Shown here in pieces: positions 27,106-41,496 of a stretch of 60,173 bases of DNA. The stretch is from NCBI GenBank assembly GCA_041402045.1, contig JAWKSZ010000051.1, positions 1 through 60,173 of the forward strand. The letters run 5' to 3'. The position numbers and the translations under genes were made by a program. The notes beneath the pieces are model-generated. The model was given only the letters and a program-made list of their open reading frames with translations, ran no database searches and had not been told where the DNA came from. Source of the stretch: JAGQRJ01 sp041402045. GTDB lineage: Bacteria; Planctomycetota; J058. Within the stretch, counting starts at the first letter, position 1. Each line of letters opens with the position of its first letter.

Positions 27106-29898
27106 CTACTTGCCCGCGGGCTCGGCGGAGAAGGTGTGGCCCTCGCGGTAGGCGTCCCAGTTGGTGACGGTCCCGGGCTCGGCGAACTCGCCCTGCTGCT
27201 CGGCGTTGAGCAGCACGACCACGCGCTTGCGGGTCTCGGCGTTCACCGTGCGCTTCGTCAGCGCGACGACCTGCTCCTTGGTCAGGGCCTCGAGCACCTC
27301 GATCTCGCGCTGCTGCCAGCCGAAGTCGCGCTCCTTCTCGAACGCGCCGAAGTAGAGCTCGCCCGCCTTCTGGGCGATGGTCTTGGGCGCCTTCTTGCGG
27401 TCCTCGATCAGGCTCTGACGGATCGCCTCGAAGGCCTCGTCGGGCAGCCCGGCGACCAGCTCGCCGAAGCCGTCGATGCACGCGGTGGCGCGGGCCAGGA
27501 GGTCCGTGGCGTCGTGGGTCCCGGACTGAATGATGAACACCAGGTTCTCCACGTTCTTGCGGTTGTACTCGCCGGAGAACACGATGTAGCCCAGCTTCTG
27601 CTTGGTGCGCATCTCGGTGTAGAAGGCGTTCTGCACCGCGCGGGCCAGGACCCCCGCGGCCATGCGGGTCTCCACGTCGCCGGCGCCGACCTGGTAGTCG
27701 AGGCGCAGGCAGGCGTTGTTGGTCACGCCGACCTGCTTCAGGACCACGTCCCCCGGCTCCTCGAGCACGAGGATCGCGTCCTCGTAGGCCTTCTCCGCGG
27801 GGAAGGGCTTGGAGCCCAGGGCCTCGCGGAAGGTCTTGACGGCGCCCTTGGCCGCCTCGGCGGTGAGGTTGCCCGCGCACAGGCCCTCGATATGGGTCGC
27901 CGCGAACAGCTTCTGCTTGTGGGCGCGGACCTGGTCCAGGGTCGCGGCTTGCACCGCGGCGAGCTGCTCCTCGGGGGTCACGTAGAACTGGTGGGTCAGC
28001 TCACGGTTGAGCTGCTGGGCCACGGTGTAGGCCTGGCCCAGGGGGAAGTTCTTGAGCCCTTGCACCGAGCGCTCGTGGACGAGGGCGAAGGCCTCGGCGT
28101 CGAGGTCGGCGGTCAGGGCCTTGGTCACCAGCTCGAGCATCTTGAACGCCGACTCGGAGTAGCCGGAGATCGTGAGCTGCAGGCCCTGGTTGGTCGCGCC
28201 CAGCGAGGTGGCCAGACCGGCCACGAGGGCGGGGTAGGACAGCGCGTTGAGCTGCTCGTTGATCGTCGCCGCGTAGAGCGAGGTCAGCGCGGCCTTCTCG
28301 GCGCTGCCGTAGGCCTCGGGGCTGAGCACGTGCAGCACGAGGGTCACCTTGGGGCGCTGGAACTCGGTGTCCTGGTGGTAGTAGAGGGTCACCCCCGCGT
28401 CCTCCTGGATCAGCACCGGCTGCTCGGGGACGAGCGACACGTCCTTGGGCACGAACGGGTTCGGCGGGGGGACGTGCAGCTCGGCGGGGATCTCCCCGGT
28501 GGTCAGCGCCTCCACGGCCTCCGGCGCCTCCACGCTGTAGGCGTACTCGGTGCCGTAGAAGGTCTCCTGCGCGTCGGTCTCGAGGCCCTTGGCCACGAGG
28601 AACACCAGCGCGTTCTTGGGCTGGAGCGCGTCGACCAGCGCCTTGTAGGCCTTGGGGTCTGGCTCCTCGAAGGTCGTGGCGAAGGTGTCCGCGTGCTCGA
28701 GGCCGTACTCCAGCGCCTGGTTCGCCAGGTCGATCGCGGCCTGGGTGCCCTCGGGCTTGGCGCCGTAGCGGTCCTGGAGCTGGCTGAGGGTGCGCAGCTC
28801 CTCCCACACGTGGCGGGGGAACTCGGTGGTCTGGAGCATGCGGGTGTAGGCGAAGCAGAGCTGCAGCACCTGGCGCCACTGCTCGAGGCCCTTGGGGGTC
28901 AGGCCCACGGTCACCTGGCAGGCACTGTAGTAGCGGGTCTCCTGCACGCCGGCGCTGAGCGAGGTCGCCAGCCCGAGGTTCTTCAGGTAGAGCAGGAGGC
29001 TGCCCTCCCCCTCGTCGCCCATGGTCATGCCCACGAGGTTGCCCAGCTTCTGCAGGGCGGTGGGGCGCTGGTCGGGGACCTCGAAGTAGATCCGCAGCTC
29101 GCGCATGTCCTTGATCGGGACGACCTTCAGCAGGCGCAGCCCGTCCGAGTCCTCGAGCAGGTCGGCGGGGGCGGTCCAGGGCTTGGGCTCCTGGTTCGGG
29201 ACCCCGGCGAAGCGCTCGCGCACGAGCTGCTCCAGGGTGTCCAGCGGCTGCTTGCCGATCACCGCCAGGGCCATGTTGCTGGCCTGGTAGTAGCTGTCGA
29301 AGAACCCGCGCAGGGTCTCCTGCTTGGTCTCGGCGAGGGTGTCCTTGTTGCCCGTCGAGAACGAGTTCGCCGGGTGCCCCTCGCGCAGGTGCGAGCGCTG
29401 CAGCTGCATCAGGCGCCAGGTGTCGTCCATGACGTTCTTCTGGTGCTCGCTGTTGACCGCCATCATTTCGCGCTGGGCGTGGGCGTAGTCGAGGGTCGGC
29501 GAGACGAAGAACTGGGCGAAGCGGTCCAGCGCCTCGGGCAGGGCCTCGTTCTGCACCTCGAAGTGGTAGTTGGTGTGGTCGGCGGCGGTGTAGGCGTTGC
29601 TGAACCCGCCGCGGGCCTGGAGGAAGTCCGAGTAGCCGTTGAGCTCGGGGTACTTCTCGGTGGAGAGGAACAGCATGTGCTCCAGGAAGTGCGCCAGACC
29701 CGCCGCGCCCTCGGGGTCGGCGTTGGCGCCGATCCCCACGGCCATGGAGGCCGAGGCGACGTTCACGTCGGGGTCCGAGGTGAGCACGACCCTCAGGCCG
29801 TTCTCCAGGGTGAGCTTGCGGTAGGTCCGCGCGTCGTTGGCGGAGGCGCTGAGGGCCAGGATCAGGGCCGCGCACAGCGCCGTGGGGGTGGGTTTCAT
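27106..29898 (-). CDS. Secreted M16 zinc metalloprotease, insulinase/pitrilysin-like
   Basis: 930 residues. Two ATGs (29901 and 29898) follow a GGAGG box; the second has the better spacing. A signal peptide (TALCAALILALSASA) directs export. The inverted zinc motif HxxEH is present as HFLEHMLF (His70, Glu73, His74) and the third ligand is Glu151 in MMAVNSEH; the 77-residue spacing equals that of pitrilysin. One long chain carries four M16 half-domains, including an inactive C-terminal half with TKQKLGYIVFSG. These clam-shell proteases degrade peptides of limited size in the periplasm. It is transcribed alone, divergent from the methyltransferase gene. Confidence 0.93.
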   Translation of the reverse strand: MKPTPTALCAALILALSASANDARTYRKLTLENGLRVVLTSDPDVNVASASMAVGIGANADPEGAAGLAHFLEHMLFLSTEKYPELNGYSDFLQARGGFSNAYTAADHTNYHFEVQNEALPEALDRFAQFFVSPTLDYAHAQREMMAVNSEHQKNVMDDTWRLMQLQRSHLREGHPANSFSTGNKDTLAETKQETLRGFFDSYYQASNMALAVIGKQPLDTLEQLVRERFAGVPNQEPKPWTAPADLLEDSDGLRLLKVVPIKDMRELRIYFEVPDQRPTALQKLGNLVGMTMGDEGEGSLLLYLKNLGLATSLSAGVQETRYYSACQVTVGLTPKGLEQWRQVLQLCFAYTRMLQTTEFPRHVWEELRTLSQLQDRYGAKPEGTQAAIDLANQALEYGLEHADTFATTFEEPDPKAYKALVDALQPKNALVFLVAKGLETDAQETFYGTEYAYSVEAPEAVEALTTGEIPAELHVPPPNPFVPKDVSLVPEQPVLIQEDAGVTLYYHQDTEFQRPKVTLVLHVLSPEAYGSAEKAALTSLYAATINEQLNALSYPALVAGLATSLGATNQGLQLTISGYSESAFKMLELVTKALTADLDAEAFALVHERSVQGLKNFPLGQAYTVAQQLNRELTHQFYVTPEEQLAAVQAATLDQVRAHKQKLFAATHIEGLCAGNLTAEAAKGAVKTFREALGSKPFPAEKAYEDAILVLEEPGDVVLKQVGVTNNACLRLDYQVGAGDVETRMAAGVLARAVQNAFYTEMRTKQKLGYIVFSGEYNRKNVENLVFIIQSGTHDATDLLARATACIDGFGELVAGLPDEAFEAIRQSLIEDRKKAPKTIAQKAGELYFGAFEKERDFGWQQREIEVLEALTKEQVVALTKRTVNAETRKRVVVLLNAEQQGEFAEPGTVTNWDAYREGHTFSAEPAGK

Positions 29899-29985
29899 CA
29901 TGCCTCCGGGGGTGGGAGGGCGGATTCTGCCACGGGGCCGGCGTCGCGCCACCCACGTCCCGGAAGGTGCGCCTCGGTCAGGCGT

Positions 29986-29991
29986 TAGACT
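29986..29991 (+). promoter_or_regulatory. -10-like hexamer six bases before the methyltransferase start
   Basis: TAGACT, then GCGCGC and ATG 29998. No ribosome-binding site and no clear -35 box are present. Confidence 0.3.
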
Positions 29992-29997
29992 GCGCGC

Positions 29998-30663
29998 ATG
30001 TCGCTCAAGCAAGGCTCCCGCGCGCGGCTCACGCGCTACACCCTGGACGAGTTCCCGGGGGACACCCTGCGCGACGCGCTGGGGCGCGCGCTGTCCGAGG
30101 CCGAGTGCCTCCCGCGCAAGGAGTTCTACGAGGCCTGGGAGACCGCGCGCCGGATCCGCCGGCGCTTTCGCGGCGGGCCGGTGCTCGAGCTCGCCGCGGG
30201 GCACGGGCTCCTCAGCCAGATCCTGCTCCTGCTCGACGACACGAGCCCCCACGCGGTGTGCGTCGACACCCGCGAGCCCGCGAGCTTCGCCCGGGTGCAC
30301 GCCGCCCTCGTGGCCCGCTGGCCGCGGCTCGCGGGCCGCGTGCGCTTCCAGGCGACCCGGGCCCAGGAGGCGACCGTCGAGCCCGGGGCGCTGGTCGCCT
30401 CGGTCCACGGCTGCGGGCGGCTGACCGACGTGACCCTCGACCTGGCCCTCGCGGCCGGCGCCCGGGTCGCCGTGCTCCCCTGCTGCCAGGACACCAAGCG
30501 CGGGGACACCGGAGGGCTCGAGGGCTGGCTCGAGCCCCAGGTCGCGGTGGACGTGGTCCGCGCGCTGCGGCTGCGCGCCGCCGGCTACCGGATCTGGACC
30601 CAGGAGATCCCGGGGGAGATCACGCCCCAGAACCGTCTGCTGCTCGGGGAGCCGCCGGGCTGA
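29998..30663 (+). CDS. SAM-dependent methyltransferase-like protein
   Basis: 221 residues. A Rossmann-type SAM-binding motif I is visible (GPVLELAAGHGLLSQ, about 62-76), followed by an acidic strand end (AVCVDTRE). A later VAVLPCCQDTKRG segment with a double cysteine resembles the PCC motif of the GSTCD/Methyltransf_32-like group of methyltransferases. The substrate cannot be inferred. The last 44 bases overlap the end of the convergent P-type ATPase gene. Confidence 0.7.
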   Translation: MSLKQGSRARLTRYTLDEFPGDTLRDALGRALSEAECLPRKEFYEAWETARRIRRRFRGGPVLELAAGHGLLSQILLLLDDTSPHAVCVDTREPASFARVHAALVARWPRLAGRVRFQATRAQEATVEPGALVASVHGCGRLTDVTLDLALAAGARVAVLPCCQDTKRGDTGGLEGWLEPQVAVDVVRALRLRAAGYRIWTQEIPGEITPQNRLLLGEPPG

Positions 30664-33292
30664 GCGGGTCGCCCTCGCGCGGGCGCAGGCCCAGGCCGTG
30701 GGCGAGCTGGCCCAGGGCCCAAGGCACCAGGGCGAACCCCGCGATCAGCGCCCAACCGCGCGGGTCGGGGTCGCTCACCGAGAGCACCTCACCCAGGGGG
30801 CGGAGCCAGCTCGAGGCGAGCAGGAGCCCGGTGCAGAGCGCGACCGAGCCCCACACGTGGGGGTTCCGCAGCACGTCGTTGGTGAGGAAGCTCGAGCCCG
30901 AGTCGCGCATGTTGAACACGTGCAGGAGCTGGGCGAAGCCCAGGGTCAGGAACGCGACGGAGGTCGCCGCGCGGTCGTCGTAGCCCAGCGCCTGCTGCGC
31001 CAGGACCTGCGCGCCGAGCACGCACACCGTGAGCGCGGCGGCCCAGGCGCTGACCCAGCGCCAGTGCCGACCGGTCACGAACGGCTCCCGCGGGTCCCGG
31101 GGCGGGCGCTCGAGGATCCGGGGGTCGCCCTCCCCGAAGCCCAGGGCCAGCGCCGGGAACACGTCGGTGACCAGGTTCAGGTAGAGCAACTGCAGCGGGA
31201 GCAGCGGCAGGGGGAGCCCCAGCGCGGCGGCCCCGGCGATCACCCCGATCTCGGCGGCGTTGCACGAGAGCAGGTAGAGCACGAACTTGCGAATGTTGGC
31301 GAAGATCACGCGCCCCTGGCGGATCGCGACCACGATCGAGGCGAAGGAGTCGTCGCGGAGCACCATGTCCGCGGCCTCCCGCGCGACCTGGGTCCCGCGG
31401 CGCCCCATGGCGACCCCGATCTCGGCCCGGCGCAGGGCGGGGGCGTCGTTGACCCCGTCCCCGGTCATGGCCACGACCTCCCCCGCGCGCTGGTAGGCCT
31501 CGACCAGCGCCAGCTTCTGCGCGGGGTCGACCCGGGCGAACACCGCCACCCGGCGCAGGCGCTCGGGGTCGGCCAGCACCGCGTCCAGGGCGTCTCCGGT
31601 CACGACCTCGTCCCCGGGCTCGCGGAGCTGGAGCGCGTCGGCGATCGCGCCCGCGGTGACCCCCTGGTCGCCGGTGGCCATGACCACCCGCACCCCGGCG
31701 GCGCGGCAGGCGGTCAGCGACTCGGCCACGTCTTGGCGGGGTGGGTCCTGGAGGCCGACGAGCGCGAGCAGCACCAGGTCCTGATACGCGGGGACGTCGG
31801 GGTCCGGGGATTGCTTCTCGGCCAGGGCCAGCACGCGCAGCCCGCGCTCGGCCAGGGCGCGGCCGCGGGCCTCCCACGCCGCCCGCTCGGCGGGCCCGAG
31901 CGGGACCGCGCCCTCGCCGCGCAGCTCGTGGGTCGCAGCCTCGAGCACCGCCTCGGGGGCGCCCTTGACCGCCACCCAGGCGCCGTCCGCGCGGGTGTGC
32001 ACGGTGGCCATGAGGCGCAGCGCGGGGTCGAAGGCCTCTTCGCGCACCCGGGGCTGGGCGGCGAGGGTCGCCTGGGGGTCGAGGCCCGCGCGCTGGGCGG
32101 CGAGCAGGAGCGCCACCTCCAGCGGGTCGCCCAGGGTCTGCTCGCCCTCCACGCTGGCGTGGCCGCAGAGCGCGCCCACGGTGAGCGCGGCGCGGACCTG
32201 CGCGGCGCGTTCCGCGGGGGGCGAGGCCAGCGCCGCGTCGGCGAGGGGCTCGCCCTCGGCCAGGGCCAGCGTCGCGAGGGCCAGGCGGTTCTCGGTCAGG
32301 GTCCCGGTCTTGTCGGTGAGGATCAGGGTCGTGGCGCCCAGGGTCTCGACCGCGGCGAGGTTGCGGATCAGTGCGTCGCGCCGCGCCAGGCGCCACATGC
32401 CGCGGGCGAGGGCCATGGTCGCGACCACCAGCAGGCCCTCGGGGATCGCGGCGACGGCCAGCGCGATCCCGGTCTCCACGGTCAGGAGCAGGTCGCGCCC
32501 CGCCGCGAACCCGGTGAGGGTCACCCCCGCCGCGACGACCAGGGCGACGCCGACCAGGCGGCGCCCCAGGCGCTCCAGGCGCTGCTCGAGGGGCGTGGTC
32601 TGGTCCTCGGCAGCGGCGACCAGGGCCGCGACCTTGCCCAGCTCGGTGCGGGCTCCGGTGGCGACCACGACCCCGCGCCCGAAGCCGCGGGTGAGCGAGG
32701 TGCCCTTGTGCAGCATGCAGCCGCGGTCGGCGAGCAGGGTCCCGGCGGCGACCGGCGCCAGGTCCTTCGTCACCGGGAGGGACTCCCCGCTGAGCGCGGA
32801 CTCGTCGACCTCGAGGTTCGCCCCCTCGACCAGGCGCAGGTCGGCGGTCACCAGGTCGCCGCCCTCGAGCAGGACCACGTCCCCGGGCACGAGCTCCTCC
32901 GCCGGGAGCTCGACCTCGTGGCCGGCGCGCAGCGCCCGCGCCGTGACCCGGTTCAGCTCGTTCAGGGCCTCCATGCTGCGCACCGCGCGCAGCTCGGTGA
33001 CGAAGCCGATCGCGGTGTTGACCAGGAGCGCCGCCCCGATCGCCGCCGCCTCCACGTGCTCGCCGAAGGCGAGGGAGACCCCGGCGGCGCCGAGCAGGAG
33101 GAGCGCGATCAGGCTCTTGATCTGGTTGAGCAGGATCTGGCTCAGCCGCTGCCGGGCGACCCCCGCGAGGTGGTTGGGCCCGTGCTCGGCGCGGCGGCGC
33201 GCGACCTCGGCCGGGTCGAGTCCGCGCGCGGGGTCCACGCGCTGCTCCCGCGCGACGGCGACGGCGTCCAGGCTCCAGGGGGGTGCGTTCAC
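30620..33292 (-). CDS. P2-type cation-transporting P-type ATPase
   Basis: 890 residues. The domain order is that of Ca2+/Na+,K+-type pumps: an N-terminal cation-ATPase segment, the actuator loop with SGES (VDESALSGESLPV), the membrane motif AIPEGLLVVATMALARG, phosphorylation site DKTGTLT with Asp327, the nucleotide-binding KGAPEAVL, and TGDGVNDAPALRRAEIGVAMG, then six C-terminal helices. PEGL rather than CPC, and no N-terminal metal-binding domain, argue against a P1B copper/zinc pump and for Ca2+, Mn2+ or a monovalent cation. It lies downstream of the Cus-type efflux genes on the same strand (115-base gap), so it may belong to the metal operon. It ends in a 44-base overlap with the convergent methyltransferase gene. 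Confidence 0.9.
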   Translation of the reverse strand: MNAPPWSLDAVAVAREQRVDPARGLDPAEVARRRAEHGPNHLAGVARQRLSQILLNQIKSLIALLLLGAAGVSLAFGEHVEAAAIGAALLVNTAIGFVTELRAVRSMEALNELNRVTARALRAGHEVELPAEELVPGDVVLLEGGDLVTADLRLVEGANLEVDESALSGESLPVTKDLAPVAAGTLLADRGCMLHKGTSLTRGFGRGVVVATGARTELGKVAALVAAAEDQTTPLEQRLERLGRRLVGVALVVAAGVTLTGFAAGRDLLLTVETGIALAVAAIPEGLLVVATMALARGMWRLARRDALIRNLAAVETLGATTLILTDKTGTLTENRLALATLALAEGEPLADAALASPPAERAAQVRAALTVGALCGHASVEGEQTLGDPLEVALLLAAQRAGLDPQATLAAQPRVREEAFDPALRLMATVHTRADGAWVAVKGAPEAVLEAATHELRGEGAVPLGPAERAAWEARGRALAERGLRVLALAEKQSPDPDVPAYQDLVLLALVGLQDPPRQDVAESLTACRAAGVRVVMATGDQGVTAGAIADALQLREPGDEVVTGDALDAVLADPERLRRVAVFARVDPAQKLALVEAYQRAGEVVAMTGDGVNDAPALRRAEIGVAMGRRGTQVAREAADMVLRDDSFASIVVAIRQGRVIFANIRKFVLYLLSCNAAEIGVIAGAAALGLPLPLLPLQLLYLNLVTDVFPALALGFGEGDPRILERPPRDPREPFVTGRHWRWVSAWAAALTVCVLGAQVLAQQALGYDDRAATSVAFLTLGFAQLLHVFNMRDSGSSFLTNDVLRNPHVWGSVALCTGLLLASSWLRPLGEVLSVSDPDPRGWALIAGFALVPWALGQLAHGLGLRPREGDPLSPAAPRAADGSGA

Positions 33293-33305
33293 GGCGGCGG
33301 CGCGC

Positions 33306-33371
33306 TCAGGAGCCGACCGAGGGCTGGAGCTCGAGCACGAGGGTCGCGGTGCGGATCTGATGGACCTTCAT
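33306..33371 (-). CDS. Small ORF, possible leader peptide or gene remnant
   Basis: 21 codons, ATG 33371 to TGA 33306, reading MKVHQIRTATLVLELQPSVG. A GGGAGGG box lies upstream at slightly long spacing. It sits between the RND transporter stop and the ATPase start. The sequence resembles the first residues of MBL-fold hydrolases (MKIxxIRxATxxLE), so it may be a remnant. Coding status is uncertain. Confidence 0.25.
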   Translation of the reverse strand: MKVHQIRTATLVLELQPSVGS

Positions 33372-33406
33372 GGGCGAGGGCCCTCCCTCTCGGCTGGGGA
33401 CAGAGC

Positions 33407-37473
<4,067 letters not shown>

Positions 37474-37477
<4 letters not shown>

Positions 37478-39917
37478 CGCGGGCCTCCCAGCTCGACCTC
37501 GCTCCCGCAATCGAACATGCGCGAGCCGTAGAAGGGGTTCCGCGTGTCCGCGGCGGTCTGCAGCCAGTCGGCGCCGTGGCCGAAGGCCATGGGGCAGTGG
37601 AAGCGCCGCACCTCGACCCCGGGCGGGGCCCCGTGGGCCGTGACGACCTGGATCAACGCCTGGGACAGGGCCTCGAAGGCCGCGCGCTGCGCCGCCAGGT
37701 CCGAGGCGGCAGCGAGGGCCTCCAGGGCGCCGTGCAGCGCGGGGAGCCGCTCGTCCTCCCAGGTCGCGCGGGCCTGGGCAGAGAGGCTCTGAGCGTCGAC
37801 GGCGTCGAGCGCCGCGCGCAGCTCCGCCGCGCGGGCCTGGCCGGTCGCCGCGTCCTGCGCGAGCTCCTCGGCCAGCTCGAGGTAGACCCGGACGAGCGGC
37901 GCGAGCTCCGCGGCGAAGCCCGCGGCGGCCGGGTCCGCCCGCGGGGGAAAGCGCTCGGTGACCTCGCCGCAGGTGAGCATGCGCGCCCCGAAGTAGGGGT
38001 TCAGCACGCCGTCTTCGGCCTGCAGCCAGCGCGCGCCGCGGTTCTCGAAGGCCATGGGGCAGAACGCCTCTTGCAGCTCGCCGCTGCGGTGGCCGAAGCC
38101 GCGCTCGAGCTCGAGGGCGGCCCTGGGCCAGCGCCTCGAAGTCGACGCGGAGCTGCCTCGAAGGTCGGGGCCGCGGCGACGCTCGCCGCGTCGTCCCGCA
38201 GGCGGCGAGCGAGGCCCAGCCACGCGGCCAGGGCCTCGCCCTGGAGCGCGTCCGGGTCGACGCCCTGGACCGCGGCGGCGAGGGCGCGGGCGGCGGCTTG
38301 AGTCGCGGCGAGGTCGTCGCCGGCGAGCCCGCGCTGCAGGTCGAGGTAGGCGGCGAACACCGGGTCCAGCGCGGCGAGCAGGCTCGCGGGGGCGGCGTGG
38401 CGGGCCGGTCCCCGGTCCTCGGGGAGCATCATGGCCGGCCGCGCCTCGATCTGGAGCGCGCTGTCGAGCTTGAAGGCCCCGCGGGTGACGACCTCCTGGC
38501 CCTCCTCCAGGCCCTCGCGCACCACGTAGACGTCCCCCGCCCGCGGGCCGAGCACGACCTCCTGACCGCGGAACACGGGCTCCTCTCCGGGGACGCGCAC
38601 GTAGACCAGCGAGCGGACCCCGGTCCAGAGCACGGCGGAGGCGGGCACGACCAGCGGGGGCTGACCCTGGGGGTCGCCCCGCGGGTGCAGGCTCTCGGCG
38701 GGGACGAGGGCATGCGCGGAGCGCAGGCGCCGGCCTCCGGCGCGATCTCCTCTCCGGTGCATGGGGCAGATCCAGGTGCCGAACAGGCTGGGGTCCAGGA
38801 GGTCTGGCCCTCGGCCTCGGAGGCCTCGCGAGGCACCGCGCGCACGAACATGCCCGGCTTCAGCCGGCGCTGGGCCGTTCTCGACCGTTCAGGCGGACCT
38901 TGACCGTGCGCGTGCTCCCGCTGAGCACGGGATCAATGAACACCACGCGCCCGGCGAAGGTCTCGCCGGGGTAGGCCTCGGTCTCGAAGCGCACGGTCTG
39001 GCCGAAGCGCACGAAGGCCAGGTCCTGCTCGTAGGCCTCGAGCACGACCCACACCTGGCTCCAGGTCGGCGATCGTGTAGACGCGCTCGCCGGTCTGCAC
39101 GTAGTCCCGAGGGTTCTTGTTCTTGTGGATCACGACCCCGCCTACGGGGCGCGGATCGTGACGTGGTCGAGGTGCGGCCGGTGCGCTCGACCTCGGCGAT
39201 CTGGTCGCGGCCGAGCCCCCACAGGCGGAGCTTCTCCCGAGGCCGACTCCACGGTGCGCGCGGAGGAGCGGGTGAGGAGCTCGCTGCCACCCGCCCTCGG
39301 CCGAGGCGCTGGGCTTCCAGCGCCTGCAGCGCTCCTCCTGCGCCGAGAGGAGCTGCTGGGCTGAACAGCTCGACCAGGTGGTCGCCCTCGCGCACGAGGG
39401 TCCCGGTGGTGTCGACGTAGTGCCGGTCCAGACGCCCAGGGACCCAGGCGGTGATGTAGTCGAAGCGCGACTCGTCGAAGTCGACCTTGCCCACGAGGCG
39501 CAGCTCGCGGGAGACGCGCTGGCGTTGGACCGGGGTCGTCTCGACCTCGGCCAGCGCGGCGGCGGCCGGCGAGAGCCGCAGCTCCCGGGGGCCGAGGTCG
39601 TCGCCGGCGGAGGTCAGCGGGATCAGGTCCATGCCGCACACCGGGCAGGCCCCGGGTTCGGCGGCGCGGATCTGGGGGTGCATGGAGCAGGTCCACACCG
39701 TGGGGGCGGCCTCGGGGGCGGGGGGTGCCTGGGGGCTGGGCGCCGGGGCGCTCCAGCGCCCGAGGAGCAGGCCCAGGCACAGGGCGAGCACGACCCCGGC
39801 GATCGCCGCGGGCAGCAGCCGGGCGAGCGGGGTCGGGCCGGGCGGCGGGGCGTCTGCGGCCGGCGCGTCCTGGGGCGGGGAGGGGTCGGCGGGCTGGGGG
39901 GTGTCGTCGGCGTTCAC
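37474..39917 (-). CDS. cusB: CusB-type periplasmic adaptor with metal-binding motifs and two DUF3347 domains (frameshifted)
   Basis: About 814 codons, read in several frames, from GTG 39917 (one base after the outer-membrane gene's stop, with GGAGG) to the stop at 37474. N-terminal membrane anchor (LLPAAIAGVVLALCLGLLLG), then a heavy-metal-binding motif TCSMHP...GACPVCGMDLIP, the adaptor barrel (VSRELRLVGKVDFDESRFDYI), a second barrel part (VVLEAYEQDLAFVRFGQTV, KPGMFVRAVPREA) interrupted by another TWICPMH...GAC element, and GQEVVLGPRAGDVYVVREG. The C-terminal third holds two DUF3347 copies, each with a CPMAFxxxGAxWLQ...NPxxGxRMxxCG signature. At least four indels lie between 39300 and 38100. 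It links CusA to the outer-membrane channel and hands metal to the pump. Confidence 0.8.
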
Positions 39918-39918
39918 G

Positions 39919-41268
39919 TCAGTCCTCCAGGGGGTGGGCGAGGTCGCTGCCGGTGAGCAGCTCGAGGTCGGCGAGGGCGGTCAGGCGGTCGGCGAGGGCG
40001 CGCTCCTGAGCGAGGTGCAGCTCGAGCAGGGCGCGCTCCGCGTCGAGCAGGTCGAGGAAGTCTCCGGCGCCGGTCTCGTAGGCGGCGGAGGTGGCCTCGA
40101 GGGACTGGAGCGCCTTGGGGACCAGGGAGTCGCGGTAGAGCCGCAGCTTGCGCTCGGCGTCCTGGTAGGCGAAGAGCCCCTGGGCGAGCTCGGCGGCGAG
40201 GCCGTCGTCGAGGGCGTCGCGCTCGAGGCGCGCGGCCTCGAGCCGGGCCTCGGCCTCGCTGACCGCGGCGGCGTAGCGCCCGATCCACACCGGGAGGTCG
40301 ATCCCGGCGTTCACGATCCAGGCGTCGTCGCCGCTGCCGCGCACTCCGGGGCTGCGGGCGTGGCCCACGTTGATATGGGTGAACCCGAGCACGACGTCGG
40401 GGAAGTAGGCCTGGCGCGAGGCGGCCAGCGCGCGCTCGCGCACGGCGACCTCGCGCTCGAGCTCGACCCGGCGCGGGCTCCGCTCGGCGAAGGTCGTGAG
40501 CAGGGCCGCCGGGGCCACGCTCAGCGCGCGCTCGGGCAGGCGCGCGGGCCAGGGCAGCTCCGTGGTCCGAGGCAGGGCCAGGAGCGCGATCAGGCGCTGG
40601 GCGCGCGGGCGGCGCTGGTGGCGCAGGCTCTGCACCTGATCCTCGAGCCGCCCGATCTCGACCTGGGCCTTGATCACGTCGCGGTGCGCGCCGGCGGCGC
40701 CCGCTTGCAGCCGGACCTGAGCCACCGACTCCCAGTGCTGGAGCAGGGCCAGGGTGTCCTCGGTCAGGGCCAGCTCGCGGCGGAGCATCCACAGCGCCGC
40801 GTAGGCCCGGGTCACCTCGGCGATCACCCGGCGACGCGCGGTCTCGGTGCGGGCGCGGCCGGCCTCGGCGCGCTCGAGGGCCAACGCCTCGGCGGCGTCG
40901 AGCTTGCCGGGCCAGGGGATCCGCTGGGCCAAGGCCACGCTGTGCCGCTGCGGGCCGACCCGGGTCTCGACCGGCTCCACGAACCCGCCGTAGCTCAGCC
41001 TCGGCTCGGGCAGCGCCCAGGCCTGGGGCACGCGCTCGAGCTCGGCGCGCCAGCGCTGGGCCGCGGCCTGGAGCGTGGCGTTGCGGGCCAGGGCCAGGTC
41101 CACGTAGAGCGCGAGCGGGCTCTCGGAGGTCAAGGGCGCGGGGGTCTCGGCGCGGGCGGCGAAGCTCGCGGTGAGCGCGTCGTAGGCGGCGCGGGCGTCG
41201 CGTTCGCGCGCGCCGTGGCAGCCCACGGTCAGCCCGAGGGCGACGAGGGCGAAGGCGGGACGGAGCAT
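39919..41268 (-). CDS. TolC/CusC-like outer-membrane efflux lipoprotein
   Basis: 449 residues from ATG 41268 with GAGG upstream. The frame is open further, but a lipoprotein signal starts here: MLRPAFALVALGLTVGCHG, with the lipobox LTVGC. The remainder has the paired long coiled-coil helices of outer-membrane efflux proteins: ALARNATLQAAAQRWRAEL, YAALWMLRRELALTEDTLALL, VIKAQVEIGRLEDQV, and the second half with YFPDVVLGFTHINVGHA, VNAGIDLPVWIGRY and ETGAGDFLDLLDAERALLEL. It forms the outer-membrane channel of the Cus-type efflux system. It is the second gene of the operon and separated from cusB by one base. About 230 bases without features precede it. Confidence 0.9.
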   Translation of the reverse strand: MLRPAFALVALGLTVGCHGARERDARAAYDALTASFAARAETPAPLTSESPLALYVDLALARNATLQAAAQRWRAELERVPQAWALPEPRLSYGGFVEPVETRVGPQRHSVALAQRIPWPGKLDAAEALALERAEAGRARTETARRRVIAEVTRAYAALWMLRRELALTEDTLALLQHWESVAQVRLQAGAAGAHRDVIKAQVEIGRLEDQVQSLRHQRRPRAQRLIALLALPRTTELPWPARLPERALSVAPAALLTTFAERSPRRVELEREVAVRERALAASRQAYFPDVVLGFTHINVGHARSPGVRGSGDDAWIVNAGIDLPVWIGRYAAAVSEAEARLEAARLERDALDDGLAAELAQGLFAYQDAERKLRLYRDSLVPKALQSLEATSAAYETGAGDFLDLLDAERALLELHLAQERALADRLTALADLELLTGSDLAHPLED

Positions 41269-41496
41269 GGGCGGTCCTCGAGGTCGGAGGCGCGCGCGGC
41301 GCGCCCGGGGAGCGGAGCGAGCGGGGGAGCCCGCCCACGAGGGGCGGGAGACGGGCGTCCGACGGCGTCGGGACCTCCGGTTCGAGGAGGCTCGTCCCCG
41401 CAGGGCGGGCCCAGGGCGCAGGCGCGCCGGGTCTACCCGCTCCGTGGCGGCGCGTCGTGGGTCCACGACAGGGCCGACGGTCGCGAGACCCGCTCG

